The position numbers were made by a program, and so were the translations under genes. Positions 34,728 to 41,992 of a stretch of DNA of 43,276 bases are shown here, one piece after another. A model generated the notes under the pieces. It was not told where the DNA came from. It searched no databases and saw only the letters and a program-made list of their open reading frames with translations. Source of the stretch: an uncultured Bacteroidota bacterium (GTDB lineage: Bacteria; Bacteroidota; Bacteroidia; Flavobacteriales; Schleiferiaceae); the NCBI GenBank assembly GCA_913057235.1, contig CAJXNI010000024.1:1-43276 (forward strand), in the 5' to 3' direction. Every line of letters starts with the position of its first letter. Position 1 is the stretch's first letter.

Positions 34728-35786
34728 CTATAAACTATCAACCAGTGGCTCATCATTTGAAAGGTTACCTAGTGCTCTTGGCGTATAATCCTTCGCCATC
34801 TCCGCAATCTCTCGGATATGCTCTGGGGTAGTACCGCAGCAGCCACCAATAATGTTGACGAGATTGAGGTCCAGGTATTCTTTAATTTGGGCGGCCATTT
34901 CCTGCGGACTTTGGTCGTAGTCGCCAAAGGCATTGGGTAAGCCAGCATTGGGGTGGGCGCTAATCAAAAACTCGCTTTCGCGCGACAGCGTTTGTAGATA
35001 GGGTCTGAGTTGGGCGGCTCCCAAAGCACAGTTCAGGCCAATGGAAAATAAGGGGGCATGGCTTAGGCTGATCAAAAAAGCCTCTGCGGTTTGCCCGGAT
35101 AGGGTTCGACCGCTGGCATCGGTAATGGTGCCGGATACTAAGATAGGAAGCGGGTAGCCCAGTTCATCAAAAAGCTCCATGCAGGCAAAAAGGGCTGCCT
35201 TGGCATTGAGGGTATCAAAAACGGTTTCAATTAAAAGGCCGTCTACTCCACCCTTCACCAAGGCCTGGGCCTGCTCCAGGTAATTGGCTTTGAGCGTGTC
35301 AAAATCAATGGCGCGGTAGCCTGGGTTATTCACATCGGGTGAAAGGCTGGCGGTTTTATTGGTGGGCCCCATGGAGCCAATCACAAAGCGTGGTTTCTCA
35401 GGTTCCCGGGTGGTAAATTCATCCGCCACTGAGCGGGCTAAACGGGCCGCCTCTTCATTCAGCTCAGGCACCAGGTCTTCCATGTGGTAATCGGCCATGG
35501 AAATGCGGGTACTGTTAAAGGTGTTGGTTTCCAGAATATCGGCCCCAGCCTCTAAATAAGCAGCATGAATCTCCTTAATCTTCTCGCCTTGGGTAAGGCT
35601 CAAGAGGTCATTATTACCTTTTAGGTCATGGGGGAAGTCGCGGAAACGCTTCCCGCGGTAATCCGCTTCCGTAAACTTATAGGCCTGAATCATGGTGCCC
35701 ATGGCACCGTCTAAAACCAGGATGCGTTTTCGGGCGGCTTCGGCAAAAACCTGCCCACGGGCATTAAAATGTTCTTTTTGCGTCAT
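34728..35786 (-). CDS. metH: Methionine synthase, homocysteine-binding module
   Basis: A 352-residue homocysteine S-methyltransferase domain, the first module of MetH. It begins its fold at [16 protein letters not shown], and the zinc ligands are in GLNCALG and GGCCGTTP, the three Cys that activate homocysteine thiolate. It must work with the folate/cobalamin protein encoded downstream in the same operon. The stop comes soon after the family's end, so this is a natural split rather than a truncation. The ATG at 35786 lies inside a predicted start-hiding hairpin below a SAM-I riboswitch. Confidence 0.95.
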   Translation of the reverse strand: MTQKEHFNARGQVFAEAARKRILVLDGAMGTMIQAYKFTEADYRGKRFRDFPHDLKGNNDLLSLTQGEKIKEIHAAYLEAGADILETNTFNSTRISMADYHMEDLVPELNEEAARLARSVADEFTTREPEKPRFVIGSMGPTNKTASLSPDVNNPGYRAIDFDTLKANYLEQAQALVKGGVDGLLIETVFDTLNAKAALFACMELFDELGYPLPILVSGTITDASGRTLSGQTAEAFLISLSHAPLFSIGLNCALGAAQLRPYLQTLSRESEFLISAHPNAGLPNAFGDYDQSPQEMAAQIKEYLDLNLVNIIGGCCGTTPEHIREIAEMAKDYTPRALGNLSNDEPLVDSL

Positions 35787-35814
35787 AGTTTAACTCTTTA
35801 AGCTATGACTTACC
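35782..35814 (-). promoter_or_regulatory. Start-codon hairpin of metH (predicted riboswitch expression platform)
   Basis: On the minus strand GTCATAG (35809-35803) pairs exactly with CTATGAC (35788-35782), which contains the metH ATG. A further TTAA/TTAA pair closes a 4-base loop. Just before it, GGTAAGTC (35814-35807) can instead pair with the 5' arm of the aptamer P1 helix, GACTTATCC (35958-35950), with one bulge. SAM binding would favour P1 and so leave GTC free to complete the start-hiding hairpin. Confidence 0.55.
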
Positions 35815-35856
35815 AGAATGTCTTTTTTGCAAGGATTTGGTTCTAAGGAACTTCAC

Positions 35857-35958
35857 CTTATCTTCCTCCGAATTGCTTCGAAGTGGGAGGTAGCACCCGG
35901 CTAGCCCGGGTTGCTAAGACGTCAAAGGGCCCATTCCCTCGGTCTTTCTGGATAAGTC
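35857..35958 (-). ncRNA. SAM-I (S-box) riboswitch upstream of the metH operon
   Basis: The minus-strand leader shows the S-box core in order. P1 is CTTATC (35956-35951) with GATAAG (35862-35857). The conserved CCAGAAAGACCGAGGGA, GGCCC, TGACG and GCAACC segments follow. P3 is CCCGGG-CTAG-CCGGGT, then GTGCTA, and P4 is built on CCTCC/GGAGG. This class binds S-adenosylmethionine and normally lowers expression when SAM is plentiful. It sits just after a -7 box and 71 bases before the metH start. No T-run terminator follows, so control is more likely at translation. Confidence 0.93.
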
Positions 35959-35964
35959 TTGGCG

Positions 35965-35972
35965 CAAATGTA
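35965..35972 (-). promoter_or_regulatory. Putative promoter of the metH operon
   Basis: The minus strand reads TACATTTG, a full TAnnTTTG match, followed by CGCC. Transcription would start about 7 bases later, at the first base of the SAM-I aptamer. A TTG lies about 20 bases upstream, near the usual -33 position. The 12 bases TACATTTGCGCC are identical at the metK promoter. Confidence 0.65.
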
Positions 35973-35983
35973 ATGGCTGAAAA

Positions 35984-36883
35984 TTAGTCTTGCAAGTGCT
36001 TAGGGCTAACTAATTTAAAAGCACTGAACTCGTCTAAGGGCGTATAGGTGTACGAGTAAATAATTTGTTGATTGTACTGTGGCCTGCGCCAGATTTGTTG
36101 CACCAGGCGCTGGTCTTCAAAAATGCTCTCTACCGTATCTTGATTACCATTGTAAATTACTTCAGCCAAAACCCACTGCTCGTGAAGCTTTACCATTTTA
36201 AGACGCCAGGTTTTAAGGTTTTGAGACCAATAGCGGTATTGCAAGGTGTCAGCCTGTTCTAAAAAAAACCACTCCCGCTCTTCCCCAAAACTAATTTTCT
36301 CAATTACTCGAGGCCAAAGGTTATTACCGAAGTGGGAAAAGCGCGGAGCTTGCTGATTTAGAAAGTACCAGGGCTGAATAGCTGTGGCCAAGAGGTATAA
36401 GCCTGGGTCACCTGTGGTATCGGTAATTTGGCCGGCAAAATCAAGGTTTATTCGGGTTTTAAAAAGTACTTGGTCAGCGGCTTTCATTTCAATGTCAATT
36501 TGCTCCAACCAAACCGAGCCTTTCAGGTGGTCTGCGTAAATAATGCCCAGGTAGGTAAGTTTGCTGTAGTAACCGCCACCTCGTTCAAAATCCCATGCTT
36601 CATTTTCCCTTTCTAAAATTATGGCGCCATCCAGGCCCTTCTGTTTTAGCTCTTTGGTGAGGTAATTATCAGCGTTTCCCTGGCCTTGCGGCACTGCAAA
36701 GGTGAAAACCCCAATTTCATAATAAGGCCTTTGCGGTAAGCGGTAGTTGAGGTAGAAAATATCAGGTGAAGCATTAGGGTTTACCCAATTGGAGGGAAGG
36801 TATAATCTTTCTTGAAAATCCTGCGAGCCACAGCCCCCTATGAGCATGGCTAAAAGTGCCAGCAATACTGCATTTCTAGGCAT
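35984..36883 (-). CDS. Putative lipoprotein, hypothetical (paralog A)
   Basis: A 299-residue exported protein with a lipoprotein signal: residues 1-18 with lipobox LIGGC, cysteine 18 being the predicted lipidation site. No known domain was recognised. It shares an ordered set of motifs with the neighbouring paralog: YRLPQRPYYEIGVFTFA, LDGAIIL, an IQPWYFL region and VESIF with the YSYTYT tail. It is 64 bases downstream of paralog B on the same strand and probably cotranscribed. The next promoter downstream is that of the metH operon. Confidence 0.8.
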   Translation of the reverse strand: MPRNAVLLALLAMLIGGCGSQDFQERLYLPSNWVNPNASPDIFYLNYRLPQRPYYEIGVFTFAVPQGQGNADNYLTKELKQKGLDGAIILERENEAWDFERGGGYYSKLTYLGIIYADHLKGSVWLEQIDIEMKAADQVLFKTRINLDFAGQITDTTGDPGLYLLATAIQPWYFLNQQAPRFSHFGNNLWPRVIEKISFGEEREWFFLEQADTLQYRYWSQNLKTWRLKMVKLHEQWVLAEVIYNGNQDTVESIFEDQRLVQQIWRRPQYNQQIIYSYTYTPLDEFSAFKLVSPKHLQD

Positions 36884-36947
36884 AATTAAATAGATTTTAG
36901 AGGGCTCAATTTAAAGAATTAAACCATTGCGTAAGCCTGTCCATGCC

Positions 36948-37829
36948 CTAAGGTTCAATCAAGACAAGTTCATCTTGCTCATGCATGGAAGTGTAGCTAT
37001 AGGTAAACACAATTTTCTCATTGAGCGCTGGCCGCTGCCAAACCTGCTTCTTAAGCTGGTCTACCAAAAAAAGGCTTTCTACCGTTTCAGTACGGTCAGA
37101 ATACAATATTGCTTTAGTCACCAGGTTTTCACCGATGGGCTCCATAACTATATTAAAGCGTTGCCAATCTATAGTGCTATGTCTGTAGACCACTAGGGGC
37201 TCTAGCTCTTTTACCTCCCAAAAACGATAGCGGTCCAGGCCCATATACTGCCGCACGTTAGGTTTTAGGTTCGCGTTTTTGTGCTGCCAAAGTGGGCCGG
37301 CTTGCTTGAGAAAATACCAAGGCTGCACCCTGAGGGCCAAATGCAATAGTTCCGCACTGCCTGAAATCTTAGTTTGCTGCCCTAACATATCCAGTTCAAT
37401 TTCACTACTTAGAAAGAGCTCCTCGTTTAGGTAGCGGTCAATACGCACCTTACTCAACCATTCGCTTTCGCGGACACGCTCTTCAAAGACAATGGCTACG
37501 TAGGTCAGGTGCTCATACTCTACATACCGGTCTGTAAACTCATGCCATACCCTTTGCCGGTCTATAATGATGGCGCCATCTAAATTGTGCTTTTTGAGGT
37601 AGTCGGTCAAGAAATTATCGGGCTTACCGTCTCTTACAGGCTTGGCAAAATCAAAGGTTCCTATTTCATAGTAGGGCTTTTGGGGTAAGCGGTAGTTGGG
37701 GTAGTACAGCCTGCCAGCCGGGGTGCCCACTTGCAAGGCATCTGAGAATTCAGGGATAGAGGTACTTTGGTAGGTGCTGGCACAGGCCATTAAAAATGGC
37801 ACAATCAGTAACATACAGAACTTTCTCAT
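36948..37829 (-). CDS. Putative lipoprotein, hypothetical (paralog B)
   Basis: A 293-residue paralog of the preceding protein. The signal peptide ends in lipobox LMAC (Cys16). Shared motifs are YRLPQKPYYEIGTFDFA, LDGAIII, VQPWYFLKQAGP and VESLF with a YSYTS tail. Function is unknown; the pairing suggests an ancient tandem duplication. A -7-like box lies 26 bases upstream and is divergent from the metK promoter about 50 bases away. No SAM-related role can be shown. Confidence 0.8.
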   Translation of the reverse strand: MRKFCMLLIVPFLMACASTYQSTSIPEFSDALQVGTPAGRLYYPNYRLPQKPYYEIGTFDFAKPVRDGKPDNFLTDYLKKHNLDGAIIIDRQRVWHEFTDRYVEYEHLTYVAIVFEERVRESEWLSKVRIDRYLNEELFLSSEIELDMLGQQTKISGSAELLHLALRVQPWYFLKQAGPLWQHKNANLKPNVRQYMGLDRYRFWEVKELEPLVVYRHSTIDWQRFNIVMEPIGENLVTKAILYSDRTETVESLFLVDQLKKQVWQRPALNEKIVFTYSYTSMHEQDELVLIEP

Positions 37830-37854
37830 GGGGCGTGTTTAACCCAGCTGAAAA

Positions 37855-37862
37855 CAAAAATA
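37855..37862 (-). promoter_or_regulatory. Putative -7 box for the lipoprotein pair
   Basis: The minus strand reads TATTTTTG, matching TAnnTTTG, and ends 25 bases before the start codon at 37829. Confidence 0.45.
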
Positions 37863-37913
37863 CTGCCAGAGCTATGGGTGGTAACTATTCGTATTTTCTT
37901 CCAATACTTTTTC

Positions 37914-37921
37914 TACATTTG
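37914..37921 (+). promoter_or_regulatory. Putative promoter of metK
   Basis: TACATTTG matches TAnnTTTG and is followed by CGCC, exactly as at the metH promoter. Transcription would begin near 37928, right at the start of the SAM-II-like aptamer. No clear -33 TTTG is visible. Confidence 0.6.
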
Positions 37922-37928
37922 CGCCCAT

Positions 37929-37977
37929 TGTGGAAAGATTTGGCTGATTGCAACCACTTAAAAAAAATGCTAAAGCA
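37929..37977 (+). ncRNA. SAM-II-like riboswitch aptamer upstream of metK
   Basis: The layout matches SAM-II. P1 is GTGG (37930-37933) with CCAC (37954-37957). The loop holds GATTTGGC (37937-37944) and then ATTGCAA, next comes an A-rich strand (37958-37967), then GCTAAAGC (37969-37976). GATTTGGC pairs with GCTAAAGC as an H-type pseudoknot, with one A-G mismatch and one G-T pair, including the three U-A pairs of the SAM pocket region. The order GTGG, GATTTG, TTGCA, CCAC, AAA, GCTAAAG agrees with what is known of alphaproteobacterial metA leaders. Its place before a SAM synthetase gene adds strong support. P1 is only 4 bp. Confidence 0.8.
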
Positions 37978-38042
37978 GTGTCTTTAGCATTCGTAAGCCA
38001 GCCTTCTTTTCGGTTTTTACTAGAAAATATCTTAAACGAATG
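37966..38042 (+). promoter_or_regulatory. metK expression platform: competing hairpin and anti-start pairing
   Basis: A perfect 10-bp hairpin AATGCTAAAG-CAGTGT-CTTTAGCATT (37966-37991) uses the same GCTAAAG that forms the SAM-II pseudoknot, so the two cannot coexist. Its 3' arm overlaps CATTCGT (37988-37994), the exact complement of ACGAATG (38036-38042), which contains the metK start codon. With SAM bound the hairpin opens and CATTCGT can hide the start; without SAM the hairpin holds it. The pairings are seen in the sequence; the switching is inferred. Confidence 0.6.
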
Positions 38043-39296
38043 TCATACTTATTTACTTCTGAATCGGTTTCTGAAGGGCACCCTGATAAAATTGCCGACC
38101 AAATTTCAGACGCCATTATTGATCACTTTTTAGCTTTTGACCCTAACTCTAAGGTGGCTTGTGAAACTTTGGTAACTACGGGCCAGGTGGTTTTGGCCGG
38201 TGAAATAAAATCCAAAGCCTACGTGGACGTGCAAAAGGTGGCACGGGAGGTAATCCGTAAAATTGGCTACACCAAAAGTGAATACATGTTTGATGCCGAT
38301 AGCTGCGGCATACTTTCGGCCTTGCATGAGCAAAGCCAGGATATTAATCAAGGGGTAGATCGCGGTGGTCTGGAAGAACAAGGTGCAGGCGACCAGGGAA
38401 TGATGTTTGGCTACGCCACCAATGAAACCGAAAATTACATGCCCTTGGCTCTGGCGCTCAGCCACACCATTTTGCAGGAATTGGCCGCACTGCGCAGAGA
38501 GGGTACTTTAATCAACTACCTGCGCCCGGATGCCAAATCGCAGGTGACCATTGAGTACAGTGATGACAACGTACCGCAAAAAATTAAAACCATTGTAATT
38601 AGCACCCAGCATGACGACTTTGATAGCGAAGCGGCCATGCAGGAAAAAATACGGGAAGACCTCATTAAGGTCTTAATGCCCCGGGTAAAAGCACGCTTAA
38701 AGCCCGAGTTGCAGAAGCTTTTTGAAGGCGAGATTGAATACCACATTAACCCAACGGGCAAATTTGTAATTGGGGGGCCACACGGTGATGCCGGCCTAAC
38801 CGGCCGTAAAATTATTGTAGATACCTACGGAGGCAAGGGCGCCCACGGGGGCGGTGCTTTTAGCGGAAAAGACCCCAGTAAGGTGGACCGTTCCGGTGCT
38901 TACGCTACCCGCCATATTGCCAAAAATATGGTGGCAGCTGGCATTGCTGATCAAATGCTGGTGCAAGTAAGCTACGCCATAGGTGTGGTGCAGCCTACGG
39001 GAGTTTTTGTAGACACCTACGGTTCCGCTAAGGTGAACATGAGTGATGGGGAAATTGCCGAACGCATTCAAAAGATTTTTGACCTACGCCCGGGCATAAT
39101 TGAGCGCGATTTGAAGCTGCGCAGCCCCATTTATTCTGAAGCAGCCGCTTACGGCCACATGGGTCGCCAGTATCTGCCTAAGCAAAAACGCACTTTTACC
39201 GAAGCCGATGGCTCTGAAAAAACCATGGAGGTAGACTTGTTTACCTGGGAGGCTTTGGATCGCGTAGACGATATAAAAAAGGAGTTTGGCCTTTAA
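38040..39296 (+). CDS. metK: S-adenosylmethionine synthetase
   Basis: A 418-residue enzyme making SAM from methionine and ATP. The three family signatures are present: the N-terminal [20 protein letters not shown], the [15 protein letters not shown] hexapeptide region, and [15 protein letters not shown] with its phosphate loop. The length is slightly over the usual 390, as in other Bacteroidota. The ATG at 38040 is directly at the SESVSEGHP motif. It is expressed from a SAM-II-like leader and ends in a strong hairpin terminator. Confidence 0.98.
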   Translation: MSYLFTSESVSEGHPDKIADQISDAIIDHFLAFDPNSKVACETLVTTGQVVLAGEIKSKAYVDVQKVAREVIRKIGYTKSEYMFDADSCGILSALHEQSQDINQGVDRGGLEEQGAGDQGMMFGYATNETENYMPLALALSHTILQELAALRREGTLINYLRPDAKSQVTIEYSDDNVPQKIKTIVISTQHDDFDSEAAMQEKIREDLIKVLMPRVKARLKPELQKLFEGEIEYHINPTGKFVIGGPHGDAGLTGRKIIVDTYGGKGAHGGGAFSGKDPSKVDRSGAYATRHIAKNMVAAGIADQMLVQVSYAIGVVQPTGVFVDTYGSAKVNMSDGEIAERIQKIFDLRPGIIERDLKLRSPIYSEAAAYGHMGRQYLPKQKRTFTEADGSEKTMEVDLFTWEALDRVDDIKKEFGL

Positions 39297-39330
39297 TTAA
39301 AAACTAAAGGAGAAACCCTCCCCCCCAAAA

Positions 39331-39362
39331 AAAACGCCTCGTAGATCATTACGGGGCGTTTT
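39331..39362. terminator. Bidirectional terminator between metK and the ABC transporter gene
   Basis: AAAACGCC-T-CGTA pairs with TACG-G-GGCGTTTT through a 13-bp stem (one G-T pair) around GATCAT. A and T runs flank both sides, so it can serve the metK transcript on the + strand and the ABC transporter transcript on the minus strand. A run of eight C followed by eight A comes just before it. Confidence 0.9.
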
Positions 39363-39392
39363 AATTTTAGGTTGGTGTTAAGAGCCAATGCC

Positions 39393-41123
39393 TTAAACCG
39401 TATCTGCCGCACCCCTTAGCACTTTAATTTGCTTATCGCGAAGCTCCAGAACTCGATCGGCATGACCAATCACTTCTTTGTTGTGGGAAATCAGCAAAAC
39501 CGAGGTTTCCTGAAACTCCCGCACTACCCGGTCCATAATCACTTCTACTGATTCTGCATCCAGGTGATTGGTAGGTTCGTCTAAAATGAGAAGCTTAGGT
39601 TCTCTTAAAATGGCGCGGGCAATGGCTATACGCTGGCGTTCCCCACCTGATAGAAATACCCCGTCTTCACCGGTGGCCGAATCGTAGCCATCTTCCAATT
39701 TGGAAATAAAATCGTGGGCCATGGCCATTTTAGAAGCGGCTATCATTTTCGCTTCATCCACCTTAGTGAGGCCATAACAGATGTTTTCACGAATGGTACC
39801 CGGCACCAAATAAGCGTGTTGGAAAACCATCCCAACCGATTGGCGTAAATGCTCCATGTTCAGGTCTTCGTAGGGGTGGTCATCGGCTAAAAGCCGGCCT
39901 TTACTGGGCTTGTAAATACCCAAAAGTAAATTGATCAAAGTAGATTTGCCCGCCCCATTGGGACCCACCAAAGCCAGTATTTCATGGCGGTTAATGCTGA
40001 AATTGATGTGTTCAAAAACATAGGGTTCCTGCCCATAGGCAAAGGCTACCTCTTCAAAAGTGAAGGAGCCTTGTAGTTTGGGCCTGGCCGTGCCTTGGTA
40101 GTCTCCCAGCGTAGTCTCGCCCACAATCTCATGCAAAGTTATTACCGATTCATTGCCATTTAAGATGACATTGAAAGAGCCGGTGATGGTGGCCAGCTGT
40201 TGGTTTAGAAAGTTAGCGGCCATGTAAAAAGCAAGAAAAGAACCCAGCGTAATAGTGCCCTTGGCTACCGCTATACCGCCTATGGCTAAAACCACGCTAC
40301 CCAGCAGACCCGAAACCAGCAACAGCAATTGATTGTAAAGGGTGTTGGTAATAGCCCTTTTATGGGTGCGCTTTTTAAGCTTGGTTAAAATCTGTTTTTG
40401 ATTATTCACCTCCAGACGTTCTGCGGCAGATACTCTGATCAAATCCATAAAGCGCAGTAAGAATAAGTTTCCTTTACTAAAATCTTCAAAAGCACGCTGG
40501 TAGGTAAAAACGCGGTCTTTCAGTCGTTTTTTCATGACCCGGTTGATCAAATAGATCAGGGGCCCGCCCAGGGTAATTATGAGGGTAAGCTGCCAATGGA
40601 TGGTGAGAAGCAAAATAAAGATGACCAATGCGCCCACCACGGCCGGCAAAAAAGCCGATATAAGCGAAATCATAGCCTGGCTGATGCGCTCTGTATCTTG
40701 CACCAGGCGTGTTTGCAATACGCGGTAGTCTTGGCTTTGGTGGTATTTGCGCGAAAGCTCGGTGACCTTATGGAGCAGGGCCATGCGCAAATTGTAAATG
40801 CTGGAGGTCACCACCTTTACATTTACATTTTTTAAAAATAAGCTCAGTAAATTGGTACAAATCCTAATGCCTATTAAGGCCAGGGCCACCCAAATAATAG
40901 CCTGATAATTATCTTGAGGAATGGCCGTATCAAAAATGTAACGCACCAACCAGAGGGTAGGCAAAACGGCCAGATAAGTGGCTGCGGTAAAGAGAGACGT
41001 AAAAATGAGCGTTACGGTGCTGCCCTTGAAATGTCCTAGTAAAAACTTCCAGGCGTCTACCGAAATGAACTTAGTGCTGCGCGGATAAGGCGAGGCCTTT
41101 TCTTTCATAAATCCTTTCATCAA
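39393..41123 (-). CDS. ABC transporter, fused permease and ATP-binding protein
   Basis: A 576-residue half-exporter that would dimerise. The membrane domain (about 30-330) has around six helices. The nucleotide-binding domain has Walker A GPNGAGKST, the Q-loop VFQHAYL, signature LSGGERQ, Walker B LLILDEPTNHLD and the H-loop His in LLISHN. All catalytic residues appear intact. The start could be any of the Met residues 1, 2 or 6. The substrate is unknown; lipids, peptides and drugs are all carried by relatives. It is a single gene, convergent with metK. Confidence 0.92.
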   Translation of the reverse strand: MMKGFMKEKASPYPRSTKFISVDAWKFLLGHFKGSTVTLIFTSLFTAATYLAVLPTLWLVRYIFDTAIPQDNYQAIIWVALALIGIRICTNLLSLFLKNVNVKVVTSSIYNLRMALLHKVTELSRKYHQSQDYRVLQTRLVQDTERISQAMISLISAFLPAVVGALVIFILLLTIHWQLTLIITLGGPLIYLINRVMKKRLKDRVFTYQRAFEDFSKGNLFLLRFMDLIRVSAAERLEVNNQKQILTKLKKRTHKRAITNTLYNQLLLLVSGLLGSVVLAIGGIAVAKGTITLGSFLAFYMAANFLNQQLATITGSFNVILNGNESVITLHEIVGETTLGDYQGTARPKLQGSFTFEEVAFAYGQEPYVFEHINFSINRHEILALVGPNGAGKSTLINLLLGIYKPSKGRLLADDHPYEDLNMEHLRQSVGMVFQHAYLVPGTIRENICYGLTKVDEAKMIAASKMAMAHDFISKLEDGYDSATGEDGVFLSGGERQRIAIARAILREPKLLILDEPTNHLDAESVEVIMDRVVREFQETSVLLISHNKEVIGHADRVLELRDKQIKVLRGAADTV

Positions 41124-41166
41124 AAAACAAAAGTAAGACTCTTGCTAATAGGGTTTACCTCAGATC

Positions 41167-41361
41167 TCATTCTTCCAGCCAAAAGAGCTGCTCCACCGTG
41201 CAGTTCAGCTCCCGCGCCAATTTTAAAGCCAGTTCAGTAGAAGGTACGTATTTACCAGATTCTATAGCGTGAATGGTTTGGCGACTCACTTGAATGGCTG
41301 CGGCCAGATCTTTTTGGGTGAACTGAGCGAGTTGCCGCTGCTGCTTTAGCTTATTCTTCAT
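41167..41361 (-). CDS. XRE-family transcriptional regulator
   Basis: A 64-residue HTH protein, nearly all DNA-binding domain: LAQFTQKDLAAAIQVSRQTIHAIESGKYVPSTELALKLAREL. It resembles small YozG-type regulators often paired with membrane proteins. It overlaps the upstream membrane-protein gene by 11 bases, so the two are cotranscribed and probably translationally coupled. Two identical palindromes at the operon promoter are likely binding sites for this protein (autoregulation, inferred). Confidence 0.93.
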   Translation of the reverse strand: MKNKLKQQRQLAQFTQKDLAAAIQVSRQTIHAIESGKYVPSTELALKLARELNCTVEQLFWLEE

Positions 41362-41842
41362 GACTCAGGTGATTAAAGCGCCAAAGCACCCAGTTGAACC
41401 GGATGACGAACAAGAGGTAAAACAAGAACATGGCTATTTCCATGACCATGAAATAGGCCATATCATACACCAGCCAGGTACTGGCAAAAACCAATAGAGC
41501 ATTCACTATTGCTGCCCAGAGTATCGATTCCAACCTCAGCCGCATAATCAGCTCGTCTTCCTGCTTTTCGCGCGCCAGCATTAAGAGCATCACCCCAACC
41601 AGAATAAAACTAAGAGTGAGTTCATCGCTAAGATTATTCTCAATCCACTTGAGGCCCTTTGCTTGTTCTGCAGGGGTACTACTTCCCAAGGTGTTTTGGT
41701 TAAAAATATCAGGTACTATGGCTTGCAAAAACTGCGGCTCATCCCAACCGGCTACAAAGGCTATTCCCATAGCCAAACCTAGGGTGAAGAAGAGCCAACC
41801 CACGTATTTAAAGGTAGGAGGCAATAAAAACTTGGTTTTCAT
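41351..41842 (-). CDS. Hypothetical membrane protein paired with an XRE regulator
   Basis: A 163-residue integral membrane protein with about four helices (near 13-32, 74-90, 108-125, 128-150). A soluble loop of about 40 residues lies between the first two. No domain was named with confidence. Gene pairs of a four-helix membrane protein followed by a 60-70 residue XRE protein are common in Bacteria and Archaea, and their function is mostly unknown. It is the first gene of the operon and begins 13 bases after the predicted transcription start. Confidence 0.8.
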   Translation of the reverse strand: MKTKFLLPPTFKYVGWLFFTLGLAMGIAFVAGWDEPQFLQAIVPDIFNQNTLGSSTPAEQAKGLKWIENNLSDELTLSFILVGVMLLMLAREKQEDELIMRLRLESILWAAIVNALLVFASTWLVYDMAYFMVMEIAMFLFYLLFVIRFNWVLWRFNHLSHEE

Positions 41843-41845
41843 AAT

Positions 41846-41882
41846 GTAAAGTTTGCTTTACCAAATGTAAAGTATTCTTTAC
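41846..41882. promoter_or_regulatory. Twin palindromic operators bracketing the -7 box of the XRE operon
   Basis: GTAAAG-TTTG-CTTTAC (41846-41861) and GTAAAG-TATT-CTTTAC (41867-41882) are two identical 6-bp-arm palindromes exactly 21 bp apart, two helical turns. Between and overlapping them on the minus strand is TACATTTG (41869-41862), a full -7 match, with TTTG at 41894-41891 as a possible -33. Bound repressor would cover the promoter. Confidence 0.75.
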
Positions 41883-41992
41883 TTTATATCCAAATGCTTT
41901 TTGCTTTGATCAGCGAAGTTTGGGCTTTTAACTGCCCAACAAAGCTTGAAATTCAGCAGCCTTTTGGCCTCAGCTATCAGTTGATTGGTATA

